A stretch of DNA of 64,000 bases, taken from assembly GCA_038321775.1 (NCBI GenBank), contig JBBQFI010000013.1:1-64000 (forward strand), given 5' to 3'. Within the stretch, counting starts at the first letter, position 1. Every line of letters begins with the position of its first letter. The translations under genes and the position numbers were made by a program. Below, one piece after another: positions 60,065 to 64,000 of this stretch. The notes under the pieces are model-generated. The model ran no database searches. It was given only the letters and a program-made list of their open reading frames with translations, and was not told the origin of the DNA. Source of the DNA: JBBQFI01 sp038321775 (lineage in GTDB: Bacteria; Verrucomicrobiota; Verrucomicrobiia; Chthoniobacterales; UBA10450).

Positions 60065-61206
60065 GATTCGGTGGCGATCGCGTTCGTGCGCGCGCAGAGT
60101 GCCTCCAGTTTTTCAAGAGCTGCGCCGGATCGAATACTTTCAGCGGCGCGTTCTGCGGCCCGGCTCAACTCGGTCTCGCAACCGCCGACGAAAATTGCGG
60201 CGGCAGCGTTGGCGATAATCAAATCGCGCGCGGCCTCGACGCGCGCATCGGCCTCATTGCGGAAAACCGCGCGAATAAGTTCCGCATTGTTGCGTGCGCT
60301 TCCGCCACGCAGTTCCGCGAGATTATCATTTGTCGTTAGGCCGAAATCCGAGGGTGTTATCGTAAAAGTTCGCACATCGTTCGCGCGCGCTTCCGCCACC
60401 ATCGTTTCACCGCTCGTCGTGACTTCATCGAGCCCATCTTGTCCGTGCACAACCCAGGCATGTTCCGTCCCGAGCGAGACAAGCGTGTGCGCGAGCGGCT
60501 CGAGCAACGATCGATGCCAGACACCGATGATCTGTCGCGGCGCGCCTGCTGGATTCGTTAGGGGACCGAGCAGATTGAAGGTGGTGTGCACTCCGAGCTG
60601 TCGGCGAATATCGGCCACGCGCGCAGTCGCCCGATGGTAAAGCGGCGCGAAAAGGAAACAGATGCCGTGTTCATTCAAGCACGCCTGCGAAGTCTCGGCA
60701 TCGATCTGCACATTGACGCCGAGTTCCGTCAGCACATCCGCGCTGCCCGAAAGACTAGTCGCGGCGCGGCTTCCATGTTTCGCCACGGGCAGACCAGCGC
60801 CCGCGACAACGAAAGCCGCCGCGGTCGAGACGTTAAATGTTTTCGCATAAGAAGAACCGGTCCCCGCCGTATCGATGAAGCGTTCGTGCCTGCATTGAAT
60901 GCGCACCGCGCGCGCACGCATCGCTTCCGCCATCCCGCTGAGTTCGTCGACCGTTTCGCCTTTGACGGCGAGCGCGACGAGAGCGGCGGCGATTTGCGCA
61001 TCGGTCGCTCGTTCGTCCATCGCCGCACCGAAAAGCAACGCTGCATCTTTGCGCGACAAATCCTCCCCGCGCATCAGGCGAATGAGAAGCGCACGAACGG
61101 GCGTTTCCGGATTAATCTCATCGCGTCGCGCCGGCGTCGGCAGCAGCCATGAAGGCCGTCGCCGGCTGGGATCGAGCGGTGAAGCGGAAGATGAAGCGTG
61201 CATCAT
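60061..61206 (-). CDS. trpD: Anthranilate phosphoribosyltransferase
   Basis: The 381-aa product transfers phosphoribose to anthranilate. Motifs are DTAGTGSSYAKTFNVSTAAA, VAKHGSRAATSLSGSADVLT and FNLLGPLTNPAGAPRQIIGV. The N-terminal ~30 residues (Ser/Pro-rich) extend beyond the usual start. It overlaps kynU by 4 bp. No trpE or trpG glutamine amidotransferase lies in the window, so anthranilate must come from elsewhere or from kynureninase. Confidence 0.95.
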   Translation of the reverse strand: MMHASSSASPLDPSRRRPSWLLPTPARRDEINPETPVRALLIRLMRGEDLSRKDAALLFGAAMDERATDAQIAAALVALAVKGETVDELSGMAEAMRARAVRIQCRHERFIDTAGTGSSYAKTFNVSTAAAFVVAGAGLPVAKHGSRAATSLSGSADVLTELGVNVQIDAETSQACLNEHGICFLFAPLYHRATARVADIRRQLGVHTTFNLLGPLTNPAGAPRQIIGVWHRSLLEPLAHTLVSLGTEHAWVVHGQDGLDEVTTSGETMVAEARANDVRTFTITPSDFGLTTNDNLAELRGGSARNNAELIRAVFRNEADARVEAARDLIIANAAAAIFVGGCETELSRAAERAAESIRSGAALEKLEALCARTNAIATES

Positions 61207-62495
61207 GTGACCAATGCGGAAACGTCTTCAAATTCTTCGAAGGCTTTCGTGATCGCGATCTCCTTCAAAATTTGAATCGCCTCCCAGCATTCGCTGAAGG
61301 TGTTGTAAAGAGGCGAGGGCGCGAATCGAATAACATCCGGTTTACGGAAATCGGGGATGACTCCGCGTGCGCGCAACGCGAGCGACATCGCTTGCGCATC
61401 CTTATGCTGAATCGACACGTGACCGCCGCGACGTTCCGATTCGCGCGGAGTGCCAATGTTAAATCCGAAATCAGCGAGCTCATCATCGACCGCTTGAATG
61501 ATGAACTCCGTTAGCGCGACGGATTTTGCTCGTATCTGTTCGACTCCCGCTTCTTCAATCGGTTGGAGCGCGCCGTCGATCGGCGCCATGCTCAAGACCG
61601 CGGGTGTTCCGATTTGCAGAGCGGATGCGCCGAGGCCGGGAAAGAATTCGTCCGACATTTCGAACATGCTTTCCTTGTGCACGCTCCACCAACCGGCCAG
61701 GCCGGCGGCCACCATGCCGTTGCGCGCGAAATGTCTCCGATTCAAATAAAGACCTGCCACCGCGCCGGGGCCGGCATTGAGAAATTTATAGTGGCCCCAG
61801 CCAGCGAAGTCCGCGCCCCAATCATCAAGCGCATGCGGCATCACTCCGACGGAATGCGAGAGATCGAGACCGATGATGACGTCATTCTCGCGCGCGGCCC
61901 GACAGAGTCGCTTCAAATCCAAAAGCTGTCCCGTCGTGTAAACGACCGATGGGAAAAGCGCCATCTGCAATTCGGGATTGCACAAAGCCTCTTCGATCCT
62001 CGCTTCATCGAGAAAGCGCGATTTGTTCGCGGGGACGATGACAACGTGTTCGTCGGGATTGAGCCCGCGCAGTCGAAGATGACTTCGCAACGCATAACGA
62101 TCGGTGGGAAAACTGTGCGCATCGATCAAGACCTTTCTCCGTTGCATCTTCGGTTTGTAAAGTGTGGCGAGTAACTGATGCAGGTTGATCGTCATGGAAT
62201 TTGCGATCGCGACTTCATCACCGGCCGCGCCGACAAGTTTCGCCACACGTTCTGCCAGCTCTTCGGCCATGGTGAACCACGGCGAATCACCTTCGAGCCA
62301 GCCGGCAATGCCGCCCGTTTTCCATTTCTCCAGCACAGCGAAAAGCGTTCGTTCGGCGTCGCGGGAGAGGAGACCGAGGGAGTTTCCGTCGAGGTAAATT
62401 TGTCCCTCGGGATAATAAAAGCGACAACGAAATTGGCCTAACGAGTCGGAGTTATCCAACTCTTGGGCGACTTGAGATGATGATTGTAGATGCAT
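61203..62495 (-). CDS. kynU: Kynureninase, first gene of the trp operon
   Basis: The 430-aa PLP enzyme cleaves kynurenine to anthranilate and alanine. Motifs are IYLDGNSLGLLSRDAERTLF, AIANSMTINLHQLLATLYKP, IIGLDLSHSVGVMPHALDDW and FAGWGHYKFLNAGPGAVAGL with the PLP lysine. ATG 62495 (MHLQSSSQVAQELDNSDSLG) overlaps trpD downstream by 4 bp, so kynU is promoter-proximal. In some Chlamydia (also PVC) kynU sits within a trp operon lacking trpEG and recycles host kynurenine. Confidence 0.95.
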   Translation of the reverse strand: MHLQSSSQVAQELDNSDSLGQFRCRFYYPEGQIYLDGNSLGLLSRDAERTLFAVLEKWKTGGIAGWLEGDSPWFTMAEELAERVAKLVGAAGDEVAIANSMTINLHQLLATLYKPKMQRRKVLIDAHSFPTDRYALRSHLRLRGLNPDEHVVIVPANKSRFLDEARIEEALCNPELQMALFPSVVYTTGQLLDLKRLCRAARENDVIIGLDLSHSVGVMPHALDDWGADFAGWGHYKFLNAGPGAVAGLYLNRRHFARNGMVAAGLAGWWSVHKESMFEMSDEFFPGLGASALQIGTPAVLSMAPIDGALQPIEEAGVEQIRAKSVALTEFIIQAVDDELADFGFNIGTPRESERRGGHVSIQHKDAQAMSLALRARGVIPDFRKPDVIRFAPSPLYNTFSECWEAIQILKEIAITKAFEEFEDVSALVT

Positions 62496-62857
62496 GGTTT
62501 TAAATTTGGTGAAAACGCGACAGGCAGAATGAGACGCGCGCAGCTCGAATGGACCAGCGAGCGGATGCGCGATTAATCAGGACGGTGTCCGCTTCCGTGG
62601 AAGTTACGGATGCGTGACGACGTCAGATTTTAGCGACGCCAATAGTTACAAACGGACCGACTGGGAAGCGCCTGCTCCGGGAAAAGCGCCTGCTCGTCGT
62701 TATTCTTGCGGTCCATATTTTCGAAAGCCGTTGTGCGGCCGCGGACAAATTGCAGCGGCTCGCCGCGATGTCCAGCGTTTTCATCATGATCGAAAAACGA
62801 ACTTTTGTAGCGCGTTTTAGCAGAGGTTAAATAGAGTGGTCGTACCGGACGCTCACG
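62496..62857. other. Divergent intergenic region between kynU and the ACMSD-like gene
   Basis: The 362 bp must contain promoters for both the kynU-trp operon (minus) and the hydrolase (plus). I see no Trp-codon-rich leader peptide, T-box or obvious attenuator. Small frames here have no support. Confidence 0.5.
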
Positions 62858-63892
62858 ATGAAGATCGATTTGCACACGCACATTCTGCCGCACGATTGGC
62901 CAGACCTCGATGCGAAGTACGGCTACAGCGGATTCGTTAGGCTGGATCATTACAAGCCGTGTTGCGCACGCATGATGAAGGGCGATCACGTTTTTCGCGA
63001 AATCACCGATAACGTCTGGGATCCGAATCGTCGCATCGAAGAATGCGATCGATCCGGCGTTACCATGCAGGTGCTCTCAACCGTGCCCGTCATGTTTAGC
63101 TATTGGGCGAGACCAGCAGACGCGCTCGATCTTTCCCGGCGATTGAACGATCACATTGCGGAAGTTGTGCGCGCTCATCCACAGCGATTTGCGGGTTTGG
63201 CCACGATTCCGCTGCAAGATCCCGATCTCGCTGCGGGTGAATTGGAACGTTGCATTCGCGAACTCGGATTGCGTGGCGCACAAATCGGCACCCACGTCGA
63301 CGCGAACGCACACATCGGACAAAATGATACTCTGAATCTCGACAACACAGCATTGCAACCGGTTTGGAGCACCGCCGAGCAACTCAACGCTGCCGTCTTT
63401 ATTCATCCGTGGGACATGGTTGGCAAAGAGCGCATGCCGAAATACTGGCTGCCGTGGCTCGTCGGCATGCCCGCAGAAACATCGCTCGCCATTTGCTCGA
63501 TGATTTTCGGCGGCGTCTTCGAGCGTTTCCCGAAACTCCGCGTCGCCTTCGCGCATGGCGGCGGAGCGTTTCCGTTCACCATCGGTCGTATCGAACACGC
63601 GTTTCACGTGCGACCAGATTTGTGCGCCGTCGACAACAAAGTGAACCCGCGCAGTTATCTCGCACAGGGCGAAACTCCGGCGCGTTTCTACGTTGATTCG
63701 TTAGTCCACGATCCCGATGCGCTTCGGTTTCTTATAAAACTTTTTGGAACACAACGCGTCGCGCTTGGATCCGATTATCCTTTTCCGTTAGGCGAAGCAG
63801 AGCCCGGAAAGCTTATCGACTCGATGAAATTTTCTGCCGCAGAGCAGAGGCAGCTGTTCTCTGGCACCGCGCGCGAGTTCCTTGGGCTTTAG
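62858..63892 (+). CDS. ACMSD-like amidohydrolase (aminocarboxymuconate-semialdehyde decarboxylase type)
   Basis: The 344-aa product is a metal-dependent TIM barrel. It opens KIDLHTHILPHDWPDL (HxH metal ligands) and has VFIHPWDMVGKERMPKYWLP (His), RVAFAHGGGAFPFTIGR (His) and VALGSDYPFPLGEAEPGKLI (Asp). These are ACMSD signatures. It would decarboxylate the product of the 3-hydroxyanthranilate dioxygenase. It is divergent from kynU. Other gamma-resorcylate-decarboxylase-like roles are possible, but the gene context favours ACMSD. Confidence 0.85.
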   Translation: MKIDLHTHILPHDWPDLDAKYGYSGFVRLDHYKPCCARMMKGDHVFREITDNVWDPNRRIEECDRSGVTMQVLSTVPVMFSYWARPADALDLSRRLNDHIAEVVRAHPQRFAGLATIPLQDPDLAAGELERCIRELGLRGAQIGTHVDANAHIGQNDTLNLDNTALQPVWSTAEQLNAAVFIHPWDMVGKERMPKYWLPWLVGMPAETSLAICSMIFGGVFERFPKLRVAFAHGGGAFPFTIGRIEHAFHVRPDLCAVDNKVNPRSYLAQGETPARFYVDSLVHDPDALRFLIKLFGTQRVALGSDYPFPLGEAEPGKLIDSMKFSAAEQRQLFSGTAREFLGL

Positions 63893-64000
63893 GTGGATCG
63901 GCCGCTCCGCGGGCGATGTTAATCTACTCGGATTCGCCCACACACTTTAATAACGCGCAAGGGACTGCGCGTTCCACCGATCAGCTGACGTGCCGTAAAT

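Larger units (their letters stand above)
421..63792. repeat. Dispersed over-represented octamer TCGTTAGG / CCTAACGA
   Basis: I counted 43 copies of the heptamer CGTTAGG on either strand, 41 with the preceding T. Start positions of the heptamer are 421, 7555, 9529, 9639, 10641, 13620 (followed by G), 22561, 23499, 24619, 26419, 27218, 30080, 31258, 35534, 36399, 38404, 38890, 39447, 40488, 41177, 42624, 43400, 45029, 46030, 50514, 51684, 51921, 52894, 53014, 53279, 53697, 55517, 56328, 56841, 57425, 58597, 58735, 58798, 60334, 60556, 62437, 62935 and 63786 (preceded by C). Most lie inside genes, in any frame and on both strands about equally. Confidence 0.8.

Noticed and set aside
62614..62820. 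Small frames in the kynU-ACMSD intergenic region
   Set aside because: Neither strand gives a convincing protein; both open frames lack starts or family features.
1..64000. CRISPR array
   Set aside because: No regularly spaced identical repeats were seen, and no cas gene is present.

Overview
The window looks like a chromosome segment from a soil bacterium of the PVC superphylum, most likely Verrucomicrobia (Spartobacteria / Udaeobacter-like). The basis is a moderately GC-rich core, a PEP-CTERM protein, many small secreted families, a ribBA-ribH-nusB-ftsY run, and a kynureninase-containing trp operon like the one known in some Chlamydia. The species was not determined from a marker gene.

Layout. 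(1) 1-10.8 kb is accessory and decaying: small lipoproteins, zinc-ribbon proteins, a PEP-CTERM protein, a frameshifted cupin, several gene relics, and an intact 2.0-kb IS1595-family element (7416-9426) with terminal inverted repeats, a perfect 8-bp target duplication and two probable passenger genes. (2) 10.8-21.6 kb is an island. It carries a six-gene operon (vWA, vWA, kinase-FHA, zinc-ribbon-FHA, PPP phosphatase, membrane YARHG/SH3/TonB-C protein). It also carries a mobility module (tyrosine recombinase, unknown, excisionase-like HTH, Cys-rich protein, AEP primase) that abuts tRNA-Ala(GGC). (3) 21.6-64 kb is core: glycogen debranching enzyme, tRNA-Cys, hemL, a GH-GT2 fusion, rluD, kinase, thioredoxin-like, ClpX-like, cyclase-like, recR, lipA, GT2, rarD, TolB/TPR protein, msrB pair, MFS, ftsY-nusB-ribH-ribBA, deoA-deoB with a short ALDH, fcl, Gfo/Idh-lpxB, and a tryptophan/kynurenine block (haao, trpABFCD-kynU, ACMSD-like).

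How genes work together. The island operon reads as a protein-phosphorylation switch (writer kinase, FHA readers, PPP eraser, vWA scaffolds, membrane sensor) and is the best candidate for an undescribed stress or anti-phage system. At the right end, overlapping kynU-trpDCFBA would feed kynurenine-derived anthranilate into tryptophan, while the flanking dioxygenase and ACMSD-like hydrolase could degrade 3-hydroxyanthranilate.

A separate signal runs through the whole window. The octamer TCGTTAGG (either strand) occurs 41 times by my reading against about 2 expected by composition. It averages about one per 1.1 kb in the core, has no strand bias, and is absent from about 10.65 to 22.56 kb. This resembles the density of DNA uptake sequences.
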